From Mycobacterium dioxanotrophicus (GTDB lineage Bacteria; Actinomycetota; Actinomycetes; Mycobacteriales; Mycobacteriaceae), in the NCBI RefSeq assembly GCF_002157835.1, contig NZ_CP020809.1, positions 7,254,001-7,318,000 on the forward strand: 64,000 nucleotides of DNA, written 5' to 3'. Under the pieces are notes generated by a model. It saw only the letters and a list, made by a program, of their open reading frames with translations. It was not told where the DNA came from and searched no databases. Below are positions 10,201 through 17,831 of this stretch, in pieces. Positions within the stretch are counted from its first letter, which is position 1. Every line of letters starts with the position of its first letter. The translations under genes were made by a program, and so were the position numbers.

Positions 10201-10540
10201 GCGCCTCCAGCGAGCCTTTCGCGTAAAACGGCATCACCAGGTACGGCCTGCCGCCGGAGGTCACGCCCACCTGCATGATGGTGGCGATGTTCGGATGCCC
10301 GGACAGCCGGCCCATGGCACGTTGTTCCCGCAGGAACCGGTCGATGTTCTCGTCGTCCAGATCCGAGTTCAGCACCTTGACCGCGACAGTGCGGTCCAAC
10401 GTCGGCTGGGCGCAGCGGTAGACGACGCCGAAGCCGCCGCGGCCGATCTCCTGCGCCTCTCCGAATCCCTCGGCGGCGAGTTCGGTGGCGAGATCGCCCA
10501 CATAGCTCTGCCGCGTCGCCAGCGGATCACCCTCGGCCAT
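7214..10540 (-). CDS. pknK: Serine/threonine kinase with MalT-like regulatory region, PknK
   Basis: The 1108-aa protein matches M. tuberculosis PknK in length, start and architecture. A Hanks-type kinase domain occupies about 27-285: glycine loop IGRGGFGVVY at 32-41, Lys55, catalytic HRDVKPGN with D149, and DFG at 167-169. The activation loop is Ser/Thr-rich. A proline-rich linker follows. Then comes an AAA-like ATPase region with a P-loop (APLGYGKST, about residue 365), a VVIDDW Walker-B-like segment, and a long helical-repeat region like the sensor half of MalT. I see no C-terminal LuxR-type helix-turn-helix. In M. tuberculosis PknK regulates growth and translation-related genes and phosphorylates VirS. 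Here the virS-mymA operon is absent; a WS/DGAT gene and an esterase lie upstream on the same strand. Confidence 0.9.
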   Translation of the reverse strand: MAEGDPLATRQSYVGDLATELAAEGFGEAQEIGRGGFGVVYRCAQPTLDRTVAVKVLNSDLDDENIDRFLREQRAMGRLSGHPNIATIMQVGVTSGGRPYLVMPFYAKGSLEALISKHGPLDWVEMLSVGVKIAGALDAAHRAGILHRDVKPGNILLSDYGEPQLTDFGIARVSGGFQTSSGLITGSPAFTAPEVLEGGAPTVVSDVYSLGATLFCALTGHAAFERKQGEKVVAQFLRITSQPIPDLRERGMPGDVAAAIEQAMSRDPAERPASVTELGDILRDVQQHNKLGVDVMAKPVELGVERQAPPAPSAERRRTVTPPPTPATKYRPATPVKGLVNRERLTELLRAGGERRLVFIHAPLGYGKSTLAAQWRDELAGTGVAVGWLTVDEDDNNVVWFLAHLVEAIRRVRPSLAESLGATLEEHGENADRYVLTALVDEIHASGERMAVVIDDWHRVSDARTIAALGFLIDNGCHHLQLIVTSWSGSGLPLSKLRIHDELVEINETTMRFDVEEARALLLEVGKLDLSPADVAALTTSTDGWAAALQLATLSLRGADDAPSLLARIAEHDAIVGEVVGEFLAENVLDTLEPELLDFLMLTSITERTCGALAGALAGVSGGQARLEDVERRGLFLRRACEDRTWFRYHHMFAEFLRRRLERDRPDVINDLHRAAAAWFAANHDLNEAVDHALAAGDSDYAVELVEQDETYLLEQSKMTTFLAIVKKLPAQAVLTRAPLQLVIAWANILLQRRAETYTALNRFETALKNSGLPESLQTDLRVDADVVRSVAEAFGDHTDRIEALVAEVLARPDSLPPRVAGVAGNIATFAAIYRFDYAAARRHSAFAARYHDLMGAFAPVYRLCFDAIAAKHQLDILGAMDLLRQAHGMGAELGPHSHAVRVAGALLGELLYETGELAEASRIIEESYALGSEGGAVDYMIALYGTAARLKAADGDLDAAAARLSDGMRAAERLDLPRLAAVMTNLRIRLGLPVTPDVAARLRASGPVAAGTDGIAIVTAELDEDSGVRLLAASDSADDHAEALRRAEQLAAGIDGTQRPWAALQAGLLVAETLVATGHRAEGLGHPAVARCADLGLTRLLQDAGLT

Positions 10541-10610
10541 CGCTGCAATCCTCGATCCGGAATCAGGCCAACTCAGGCCAGATTAACCCCGGAGACCGGC
10601 CGCGCCCCTG

Positions 10611-12053
10611 CTATTGCGGCATGGCCGACTCGACCACCGTCAGCGTGTCCGGCAATCCCGCCACCCGCCGGATGCTGCCGAACTCCGCGAGCATCGCGTC
10701 GGTCACCTCGTGCGGATCCTTGACGGTGGCGTCATCGGCGAGCACCGAAATGTTGAGTTGGTCGACATAGCTCCACACGGTGATGTTCAGGCCGCTGCCG
10801 GCCGTGATGGGCCCCACCGAGTAGATCTCGGTGACGGTGGCACCGCCGACCTTGCCGCGTTCGCGCGGGCCCGGAACGTTGGAGATGTTGAGGTTGAGCA
10901 CCTTGTTCTGGCCGTCCTTGGCGGACAACCGCTTGAACGCCGCCTCCACCGGCGCCGGCGGCATGTACGCCGCCCAGCGGGCGACCAGTTCGGGGCCGAC
11001 CAGTTGATGGCTTTCCTTTGCCAGATTCGCCGCTTCGCGCGCGCGGCGGATCCGCTCGGCTGGGTCGTCGACGTCGACCGGCAGCGCGACCAGCACACCA
11101 CTGAACCGGTTGCCGGAAATCCGGTCCGGGGAGAAGTCGAAACTCATCGGGACCGAGGCCAGCAACGGATGGTCGGCCTTGCCGTCATAGCGCAGCAACA
11201 GTGTCCGCAACGCACCCGAGGACATGGACAGCACCAGGTCGTTGATGGTCACGCCGAGGGCCTTGCTGGTTTCCTTGACGTCGGTCAGCGCCAGCGTCGC
11301 CGTCGCGAACAACCGCTTCGGGCCGAGCACGTGGTTGATGAAGCTCGGTGGCGGGGTGAACGGGCGGGTGAGCTCCGGAGACAGCTTGCGGTGACTGCGT
11401 CGCACCCGCCCGATGCCCTCGGCGGTGTAGCGCACCGTCGCGGGCAACCGCCCGATCTGGCGCAGGTGGTCACGGAACGCCGAACGCACCAGCTCGCCCT
11501 TGGACGGAGCCGGATCGGTGGCATAGGAATCCCGGTCCCGCTGTGGTCCCTGCTGCAGATCCATGCCGCGGGCCATGAGATTCGCCGACGCGACGCCGTC
11601 GGCCAGCGCGTGGTGCACCTTGCCGACGACGGCGATCCGCGGACCCGCGCTGTCGGCACCTCCTCCGTCGGCAAGGCCTTCGACGAAATACATCTCCCAC
11701 AGCGGGCGGCTGCGGTCCAGCGGGGTACTGGCGATCTCGCCGATGGCGGCGTCCAGTTCGCGACGGCCACCCGGGGCGGGCAGCCGCCACGGCCGGATGT
11801 GGTAATCGAGGTCGACGTCGCAGTTCTCCCGCCACATGGGGTGGTGGAACTTGAACGGGATGTCGACCAGCTGGTAGCGGAACGGATCGAGCTTGTAGAG
11901 CCGGCTGTGGATCACTTGCCGGAACTCGTCGATGCCGAAGGTGCGGTCGCCGAGGTCGTCCAACGCGATGACCGCGATCTTCAACGTGTGCATGTGCACG
12001 TTGGGCGTTTCGGTGTACAGCAGGAACGCGTCCCACCCACTCAACCGCTTCAC
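10611..12053 (-). CDS. WS/DGAT family acyltransferase
   Basis: Wax ester synthase/diacylglycerol acyltransferase family member (480 aa), which transfers acyl groups from acyl-CoA to diacylglycerol or long-chain alcohols for storage lipid. The catalytic HHxxxDG motif is intact as VHHALADG (H147, H148, D152). PLWEMYFVEG at about 117-126 is the usual companion motif. The N-terminus MKRLSGWDA is typical of mycobacterial paralogs. The start is GTG 12053 with GGGAGG 7 bases upstream. The stop of the upstream esterase is only 24 bases away, so the two are probably co-transcribed; pknK begins 70 bases downstream. Substrate preference and which Tgs paralog this is cannot be read from sequence alone. 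Confidence 0.88.
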   Translation of the reverse strand: MKRLSGWDAFLLYTETPNVHMHTLKIAVIALDDLGDRTFGIDEFRQVIHSRLYKLDPFRYQLVDIPFKFHHPMWRENCDVDLDYHIRPWRLPAPGGRRELDAAIGEIASTPLDRSRPLWEMYFVEGLADGGGADSAGPRIAVVGKVHHALADGVASANLMARGMDLQQGPQRDRDSYATDPAPSKGELVRSAFRDHLRQIGRLPATVRYTAEGIGRVRRSHRKLSPELTRPFTPPPSFINHVLGPKRLFATATLALTDVKETSKALGVTINDLVLSMSSGALRTLLLRYDGKADHPLLASVPMSFDFSPDRISGNRFSGVLVALPVDVDDPAERIRRAREAANLAKESHQLVGPELVARWAAYMPPAPVEAAFKRLSAKDGQNKVLNLNISNVPGPRERGKVGGATVTEIYSVGPITAGSGLNITVWSYVDQLNISVLADDATVKDPHEVTDAMLAEFGSIRRVAGLPDTLTVVESAMPQ

Positions 12054-12077
12054 TTCTGCCCTCCCGTGTGGAGGCGT

Positions 12078-13301
12078 CTATATAACCGCTTTGGCCCGTT
12101 CAAGCATCCGATTTCGGTGAATTTGGTTGAGGAACAGCCCGATTGCGGTCGCGATGGAGCCGGTGCGGGCCCCGTCGGTCATATCGAAGGCATGCCCGGC
12201 ACCGGGCAATTCGATATAGCTGACGGGTGACTGGGATACGGCCTTGAGCCGGTCGACGAAAACGCGGGCCTGTTCGACCGGGATGACGCTGTCGCCGGTG
12301 CCGTGCACGACCAGGAACGGCGGGGCGTCGCGGTGGATCTGCGCCATGGGCGATGCCAGTCGGTAGATCTCCGGGTGCCGGTCGATGCGGCGGCCGACGA
12401 CAACGCGTTCGAGGAAGTTGACGAAGCGCACCCGCTCCTCGGTGGACCGGTCCTCCCAGTCGTAGCGACCGTAGATGCCGACGACCGCGTCCACGGAGGT
12501 GTCCGAGCCGTCGGGCAGCGCGCCCTGCAGCTCAGGGTGGTTGGGAGTGAGCCCGGCCAGCGCAGCCAGGTGCCCGCCCGCCGAACACCCCGCCACGGCG
12601 ACGAAGCCGCGATCGCCGCCGAACTTGTCGACGTTGGCCCTGGCCCAGGCGATCGCGGCCTTGACGTCAGTGATGTGCCGCGGCCAACGGTGATGCGGCG
12701 CCACCCGGTAATCGATGGACAGGCACACCCAGCCGCGCTGCGCGAGGTGCGACATCAGGGCGTAGCCCTGCAACATCCGACTGCCGTGCACCCAGGCGCC
12801 ACCGGGGACGAACAGCAGCACCGGCGCCGGCTCGCTGGGCAGATGCTTGGGCCGCCACACGTCGAGCAGTTGAGTCGGGCTGTCGCCGTAGCGCACCGAG
12901 GTCCGGTACACGTCACGGCGGTACTCCAGCGAGTTGCACAGCGGCGGCATGGGCCGCTGGGCCGGCCAGTCGATGTCGAGATCGGCGGGGGTGACCACAC
13001 CCCGCAGTGCCGCCTGGGCGATCGAGTTGGTCATGCCCCGCTCCGCCTTGCGTACCTGGGCATTTCCCGGGGCCAGACGAGATTTCGCGGACGAGGTGAG
13101 GAAGTCGGGCATGTGGCGGAAGCCCCAGACACCCATCGCGGCTATCGCGCCGAGTGGTTCCAGGTGCTTGCCGACGATCGGCAACGAGGCCGACGCCACG
13201 GTCCAGGCCAGCACGTGGTCGGCCGGCGTCGCGCGCAGCAACCAACGAGCCCGGCTGGCAAGGCTGGGTCCGCGGTGCCGGTCGTCCGGTCGTGCCGTCA
13301 T
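12078..13301 (-). CDS. Alpha/beta hydrolase esterase, LipO/LipQ-like
   Basis: A 407-aa alpha/beta hydrolase with an oxyanion-hole segment FVPGGAWVHG (about 164-173). The nucleophile is Ser240 in GCSAGGH, the acid lies near VHGTGDSVIP, and the catalytic His is in GAGHAFDM near residue 379. The N-terminal ~120 residues contain hydrophobic stretches, as in mycobacterial LipO-type carboxylesterases. In M. tuberculosis lipO sits beside a WS/DGAT gene (Rv1425), and the same pairing occurs here. It probably hydrolyses acyl esters connected with lipid storage; the true substrate is unknown. It is divergent from the acyl-CoA dehydrogenase at 13425. Confidence 0.8.
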   Translation of the reverse strand: MTARPDDRHRGPSLASRARWLLRATPADHVLAWTVASASLPIVGKHLEPLGAIAAMGVWGFRHMPDFLTSSAKSRLAPGNAQVRKAERGMTNSIAQAALRGVVTPADLDIDWPAQRPMPPLCNSLEYRRDVYRTSVRYGDSPTQLLDVWRPKHLPSEPAPVLLFVPGGAWVHGSRMLQGYALMSHLAQRGWVCLSIDYRVAPHHRWPRHITDVKAAIAWARANVDKFGGDRGFVAVAGCSAGGHLAALAGLTPNHPELQGALPDGSDTSVDAVVGIYGRYDWEDRSTEERVRFVNFLERVVVGRRIDRHPEIYRLASPMAQIHRDAPPFLVVHGTGDSVIPVEQARVFVDRLKAVSQSPVSYIELPGAGHAFDMTDGARTGSIATAIGLFLNQIHRNRMLERAKAVI

Positions 13302-13410
13302 TTCGCGAGCGTACCGCGCACCGACAGATGCCAGGCGACAACTTCGCCAAGTTGTACAGTGGATGTCGAACTGTGACCTGGATCACCTATACGTCGGGCG
13401 CTCACGCCGT

Positions 13411-13425
13411 TAGCTTCGCTAAACA
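13411..13425 (+). promoter_or_regulatory. Candidate -10 box for a leaderless acyl-CoA dehydrogenase transcript
   Basis: TAGCTT at 13411-13416 fits the mycobacterial TANNNT -10 pattern and ends 8 bases before the ATG at 13425, which has no Shine-Dalgarno sequence. This suggests transcription begins at or next to the start codon. It is inference from spacing only. Confidence 0.35.
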
Positions 13426-15623
13426 TGGGTAAGTCAGCTCTGGCCATCACCGAAGAACACCAAGACCTCGCCGAATCGGCCCTCGGGCAGCTGTCGCGGC
13501 TCGGCAGCCGCGCCGCGGCCCGCGCCAGCCTCGCCACCCCGGGTAGCTACCCCGACGAAATCTGGTCGGCGGCAGTCGATCTCGGATGGAACGGGCTCGC
13601 CGTCGCCGAAGAACACGAAGGGTTGGGTTTCGGGCTTCCCGAGTTGGCCGTGGTCGTCGAGGTCGCCGGCCGCGAGCTGATGCCCGGACCGTTTCTGCCC
13701 ACCGTCGCCGCGGCGGTGGTGATCGATCGCCTTGCCCCCGAATCGATTCGGGCCCAATTACTTCCGGGGCTGGCAAGTGGCTCGTCCGTTGGGGCGCTCG
13801 GGCTGGCCGGCACGGTGAGCATCGGCACGGACGGCGCGCTCGGCGGCTCGGCCGCCGCCGTGCTGGGCGCGCCCGACGCGCACGTGCTGGTGCTCACCGC
13901 GGGAGACGACCTCGTCATCGTCGACGCCACCGCCGACGGTGTCACGGTGACAGCCGAGGACGGGCTCGATCCCACCCGCAGCATCGGCACCGTCACACTG
14001 CGTGCTGTCACGGTCGCCGATGACCGGGTGATCCGCGGCGCTGCACGCTTGGCACGCACGGTGTTTCGCATCCTGGCCGGTGCCGAGGCGGTCGGCGTGG
14101 CGTGGGCGGCGCTGGACATGGCGGTGGAGTACGCCAAGGTGCGCGAACAGTTCGGCCGCACCATCGGCACGTTCCAGGCCGTCAAACACCACGCGGCCAA
14201 CATGCTGGTGGCCGCCGAACAGACCACCGCCTCAGTGTGGGATGCCGCGCGCGCCAACGATCTCGACGGAGCCTGGTTCGCGGCAGCCGTCGCCGCCGCA
14301 CACGCCGCCCGCGCGGTGGTCTTCAACGCGGAGTACAACATTCAGTTGCACGGCGGTATCGCGTTCACCTGGGAACACGATGCACACCTGTACCTGCGCC
14401 GGGCCCGGACGCTCGCCGCGCTGCTCACCGAGGGCGCCGACCCATTGCTCGACGTCGTCGACGCGCAGCGCACCGGCCGGGCGCACGGCGCGTCGTTCAC
14501 GCTCCCCGCAGAAGCGGAAGTGCACCGCAAGGCCGCCGCCGAGGCTGCCGCGGCGGTGCGGGCCCTGCCCGCCGAGCAGCGTCGCGACTATCTCGTCGAC
14601 TCCGGCTATCTCGTGCCGCATTGGCCCGCGCCCTGGGGTCGTGGAGCAGATGTGTTGGAGCAGTTGGTGATCGAGGAGGAGTTCGCCTCGGAGGGCAGGA
14701 GCGCAGCGACCGGGGAATCAGGGCCAGTCGAGCGGGCCGACATGGGGATCACCGGATGGGTGACGCTGACCATCGCGCAGGCCGGCACCGACGATCAACG
14801 CGAACGCTGGGTGGAGCCGGTGCTGCGCGGACACGTCATGTGGTGCCAGCTGTTCTCCGAACCGGGCGCCGGATCCGATGCCGCGGCGGTGCGGACCGCG
14901 GCGAAGAAGGTGGACGGCGGCTGGCGGGTCACCGGCCAGAAGGTGTGGACCAGCCTGGCTCAGCACTGCCAGTGGGGCCTGGCCACCGTGCGCACCGACC
15001 CCGACGCACCCAAGCACGCGGGCGTGACGATGATGGCGATCGACATGAAATCACCCGGGGTCAAGGTGAATCCGCTGCAAGGACTGACCGGTGACGCTCA
15101 TTTCAACGAGGTCTTCTTCGACGACGTGTTCGTGCCCGACGAGAATGTGGTGGGCGACGTGAACAAGGGCTGGCTGGTCGCGCGGGCGACACTGGGCAAC
15201 GAACGCATCTCGATCGGGGGAGGCTCAGCGGCGCCGACCGGATTCAGCGCCGACGATCTCGTCGCCATGCTCGACGCGTCGCCCGCCGGGGCCGGCTACG
15301 CACGGCGCGCCGGAGAGGTAATCGCCATCGGTCACACCCTGCGGCTGCTGAACCTGCGACGGGTATCGCGCGCTATCGCCGGTGCCGAGCCAGGCCCGGA
15401 GGGCAACGTGACCAAGCTCCTGGTGGCCGAGCATTCGCAACGGTTGACCGAACTCGGCATGGATTTGGCCGGCACCGCCGCGGTCTCCGGAGCCACCCGC
15501 AAGCTGACCCGCGCCTACCTGGGCAACCGGGCGATGACGATCGCCGGCGGAACCTCCGAGATCACCCGCAACACCATCGCCGAGCGGATCCTCGGCCTGC
15601 CCCGTGACCCGCTGCTGAAGTAG
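13425..15623 (+). CDS. Tandem two-domain acyl-CoA dehydrogenase, FadE6/FadE34-like
   Basis: The 732-aa protein is a fusion of two acyl-CoA dehydrogenase units, a form found in mycobacteria (FadE6, FadE34). The first unit (about 1-350) has an FAD-binding C-terminal portion with YAKVREQFGRTIGTFQAVKH, QLHGGIAFTWEHD and LYLRRAR. The second (about 370-732) contains LFSEPGAGSDAAAVRT and GQKVWTSLAQHCQWGL in the substrate/FAD region, and ends with GNRAMTIAGGTSEITRN. Usually only one half is catalytic. The family acts on CoA thioesters in beta-oxidation or steroid side-chain degradation. The length is closest to FadE6, but I cannot assign orthology by eye, so no symbol is given. Confidence 0.85.
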   Translation: MGKSALAITEEHQDLAESALGQLSRLGSRAAARASLATPGSYPDEIWSAAVDLGWNGLAVAEEHEGLGFGLPELAVVVEVAGRELMPGPFLPTVAAAVVIDRLAPESIRAQLLPGLASGSSVGALGLAGTVSIGTDGALGGSAAAVLGAPDAHVLVLTAGDDLVIVDATADGVTVTAEDGLDPTRSIGTVTLRAVTVADDRVIRGAARLARTVFRILAGAEAVGVAWAALDMAVEYAKVREQFGRTIGTFQAVKHHAANMLVAAEQTTASVWDAARANDLDGAWFAAAVAAAHAARAVVFNAEYNIQLHGGIAFTWEHDAHLYLRRARTLAALLTEGADPLLDVVDAQRTGRAHGASFTLPAEAEVHRKAAAEAAAAVRALPAEQRRDYLVDSGYLVPHWPAPWGRGADVLEQLVIEEEFASEGRSAATGESGPVERADMGITGWVTLTIAQAGTDDQRERWVEPVLRGHVMWCQLFSEPGAGSDAAAVRTAAKKVDGGWRVTGQKVWTSLAQHCQWGLATVRTDPDAPKHAGVTMMAIDMKSPGVKVNPLQGLTGDAHFNEVFFDDVFVPDENVVGDVNKGWLVARATLGNERISIGGGSAAPTGFSADDLVAMLDASPAGAGYARRAGEVIAIGHTLRLLNLRRVSRAIAGAEPGPEGNVTKLLVAEHSQRLTELGMDLAGTAAVSGATRKLTRAYLGNRAMTIAGGTSEITRNTIAERILGLPRDPLLK

Positions 15624-15639
15624 TTCTCGGGTTGACCCC

Positions 15640-15741
15640 GCGAGCACTCCCCTTGCCCGCGCGCACTCCCCTTGCCCCGCGAGCGTGCGCGTCTGTTGCC
15701 CGACACGCCGTGTTCCACCGGCAGTTCACGCACGCTCGCGG
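15640..15741. repeat. Intergenic hairpin repeat, copy 1, with short tandem repeat
   Basis: Two near-identical ~19-base units ending CACTCCCCTTGCCC lie at 15640-15677. They are followed by a hairpin whose 13-base arms CCGCGAGCGTGCG / CGCACGCTCGCGG (15677-15689, 15729-15741) match perfectly. Its core GTCTGTTGCCCGACACG (15691-15707) recurs inverted at 16149-16165. The repeat lies just upstream of the HNH-like gene and also separates it from the acyl-CoA dehydrogenase. Confidence 0.75.
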
Positions 15742-15758
15742 CGCCTACGCTCAACCGC

Positions 15759-16109
15759 ATGGCGGTCAGTCGAACTCGTCGGGCCCGGGCGGCCCGCAAG
15801 CGCAAGCGCCGCATGGACAGCGTCGTCAACGACCTGACCGACGAGCAGTGGACCGCGATCAAGCTTGCCTGGAGCGGATGCGCTTACTGCGGCGCGACCG
15901 GCACGACGTTGCAGCGAGATTGCGTCATGGCCATCTCCCGTGGCGGCCGGTACACCATCGACAACGTCGTACCGGCGTGCGCGTCATGCAATGCGAGCAA
16001 ATGCAATGACGAGGTGACCGGCTGGATGCGGCGTAAGCGGCTCGACGAACGCCTCTTCTTGACGCGCTACGTCGAGATTCGGGCGGCGTTGACGGCTTCC
16101 GCACCCTGA
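15759..16109 (+). CDS. Small HNH-like protein, non-canonical active site
   Basis: A 116-aa basic protein whose N-terminus is rich in Arg/Lys (MAVSRTRRARAARKRKRR). It is followed by an HNH-type zinc module: CAYC (C41, C44), RDCVMAISRGG, the NVVPACASCNASK segment, and a basic C-terminal tail. The second zinc-binding Cys pair and the Asn are present. The position normally held by the catalytic His of DHxxP is a Cys (RDCVMA), so nuclease activity is doubtful or uses other residues. The start is ATG 15759; upstream in-frame codons lie within the repeat. Inverted copies of one repeat family flank the gene. Function unknown; DNA binding is plausible. Confidence 0.7.
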   Translation: MAVSRTRRARAARKRKRRMDSVVNDLTDEQWTAIKLAWSGCAYCGATGTTLQRDCVMAISRGGRYTIDNVVPACASCNASKCNDEVTGWMRRKRLDERLFLTRYVEIRAALTASAP

Positions 16110-16116
16110 GCGCCCG

Positions 16117-16177
16117 GCGAGCGTGCGCAAAGTGCTGCTGAAGTGCCGCGTGTCGGGCAACAGACACGCACGCTCGC
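16117..16177. repeat. Intergenic hairpin repeat, copy 2 (inverted relative to copy 1)
   Basis: Arms GCGAGCGTGCG (16117-16127) and CGCACGCTCGC (16167-16177) are perfectly complementary. The core CGTGTCGGGCAACAGAC (16149-16165) is the exact reverse complement of the core of copy 1. It lies between the convergent HNH-like gene and the broken phosphonate permease, so it may also act as a terminator. Confidence 0.75.
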
Positions 16178-16187
16178 GGTGCAAAGG

Positions 16188-16966
16188 CTAACGCAGGGCG
16201 GCGCGGCCCTTGATGCGGCCGAGGATCACCAGGGCCAGCAGGGTGACGAGCAGCAGAATCGTGGTGCACGCGGCGGCCTGGAACGCCTGACCGCGGTCGG
16301 TAAGACCGAAGATGGTGACCGGCAGGGTCTTCCACGTTGCCGGGTAAGCTCACCCATCGACAGTGCGACCGCCAATCCGGCCGCGGCTCCCAACGAGGGC
16401 AGCAGCAACGGCAACGTCACGCGGGTCAGCACCCGAACAGGGCCGGCACCAAGGGATTCCGCGGCCTGCCGGTAGGCCGGGTCGAGCCGGTCCAGTGCCG
16501 CCGAGACGGCACTGAACGCGAAGGCCAGCACCAGCACAGTGTGCGCGAGGATCACGATCCACCGCGTGCCGCCGAGCAGCAGCGGGCGGGAGTTGAACGC
16601 GATGAGCAGCCCGAGGCCGATGGCCACCGACGGCACGGCGATCGGTAGATGAAACACGGCGTCGGTGAATTTCCGTAGCCACGACGGGCACTCCCGCGCC
16701 GCGAGCGCTGCCCAGGTTCCCAGCACCAGCGCGATCGCCCCGGCCACGAAGGCGGTCTGCAGGCTCACCGACAGGCTGGCCAGGTTCTCCCCGGACAGCG
16801 CATCCTGAAAATGGCCGAAGCCCAGGTTCGACGGCAGCGCCGATGTCCACGTACCGGCCAGACCCGCCAGCACCACGGTGGCCAGCGGCGCCACGAACAC
16901 CACGAGCACGACGAGGCCGAAGACGGCCAGCAGAAGAGCTCTAGTTCGCCTGTTCCACAGCAGCAT
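16188..16966 (-). pseudogene. ABC permease for aminoethylphosphonate-type substrate, frameshifted
   Basis: Reading from ATG 16966 (MLLWNRRTRALLLAVFG), this is an ABC transporter inner-membrane subunit with about six hydrophobic segments. The coupling loop reads YRQAAESLGAGPVRVLTRV. After ALSMGEL, near 16349, the reading frame is lost. The expected family continuation resumes in another frame at 16346 (YPATWKTLPVTIFGLTDRG) and runs to a stop at 16188-16190. Residues equivalent to about GATIMV are missing, so a deletion of about 19 bases fits. The gene is otherwise well preserved, which points to a recent mutation or an assembly error. It overlaps the preceding permease gene by 26 bases, as normal operon partners do. 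Confidence 0.78.
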
Positions 16967-17831
16967 CGGCCACGCCCCTTCCGGTTGTGATGCGGGCGAA
17001 CATGATTCGGTACCCCGCGTACAGGCCCAGTGACAGCACGACCTGCACGGTCGCGATGACCGCGGCACCGGGCAGGTCGAAGGTGACGATGCCGCGCGTG
17101 TAGATCAGCACCGGCAGCGTGATGACGCCCTTGGCGCCGGTGAACAACACGATGCCGAACTCGTTGAGCGTCAACAGCAGAGCCAGGCTGCCGCCGGCTA
17201 CCAGCGCGGGCCAGGCCTCCGGCAGGATCACCGATCGCAGTACCCGCAGGGGCGTGGCGCCCAGGCTGGCCGCCACGTCGAGCTGCGCGCGCGGTACCAA
17301 TGCGAAAGCCGCCAGCAGTGGCCGCACCACGAACGGCGTGAAGAACGTGATCTCGGCGGCAACCACACCGGCCGGCGTGTAGAGGAAGTTGAGCACCGCA
17401 GTATCACCGCCGGTGACGCCGAGGATCGCGGCGTTGACCGCACCCGCGGTGCCGTACAGGAACGTGAAGGCCAGGGTGATGAGAAACGACGGCAGCGACA
17501 GCACGGTGTCGATCAGCCGGCCCACCAGCTGCGAACCGGGAAACGGCACGAACGCCAGCACGATCGCCACGAAGGTGCCCAGGATCAGGCAACCGACCGT
17601 CGACGTCACCGCGATGGCGACGGTGCGCCACAACGCATCCCGGAACACCGCCGAGCCCAGCACCTCGGCCCAGATGCCCGCGTCGGCCGACTCACCGAGC
17701 ACCCGCAGCAGCGGATAGAGCGCGATCAGCAGCACCACCAGCACTGGCGGCAGCACCCACAGCGCCGCCCGGGACCGCGGCGCGGCGGCCCGGTCGGGGG
17801 CTTCTGCGACGTGCTCGTCGAGGAGCGTCAC
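16941..17831 (-). CDS. ABC transporter permease, aminoethylphosphonate (PhnU-like)
   Basis: A 296-aa integral membrane subunit with an N-terminal cytoplasmic tail, about six transmembrane helices, and the ABC coupling loop LDVAASLGATPLRVLRSVILP (split here as motif only). The ATG at 17831 overlaps the stop of the ATP-binding subunit (ATGA), showing translational coupling. The adjacent substrate-binding protein, ATPase and phosphonate-breakdown enzymes indicate import of 2-aminoethylphosphonate or a related phosphonate. It would need the second permease, which is broken in this sequence, to form the usual heterodimer; a homodimer cannot be excluded. Confidence 0.85.
   Translation of the reverse strand: MTLLDEHVAEAPDRAAAPRSRAALWVLPPVLVVLLIALYPLLRVLGESADAGIWAEVLGSAVFRDALWRTVAIAVTSTVGCLILGTFVAIVLAFVPFPGSQLVGRLIDTVLSLPSFLITLAFTFLYGTAGAVNAAILGVTGGDTAVLNFLYTPAGVVAAEITFFTPFVVRPLLAAFALVPRAQLDVAASLGATPLRVLRSVILPEAWPALVAGGSLALLLTLNEFGIVLFTGAKGVITLPVLIYTRGIVTFDLPGAAVIATVQVVLSLGLYAGYRIMFARITTGRGVADAAVEQAN

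Noticed and set aside
9041..12230. Two long plus-strand frames (560 and 538 codons) opposite pknK and the WS/DGAT gene
   Set aside because: Both are antisense shadows; the minus-strand products have full family motifs and correct lengths.
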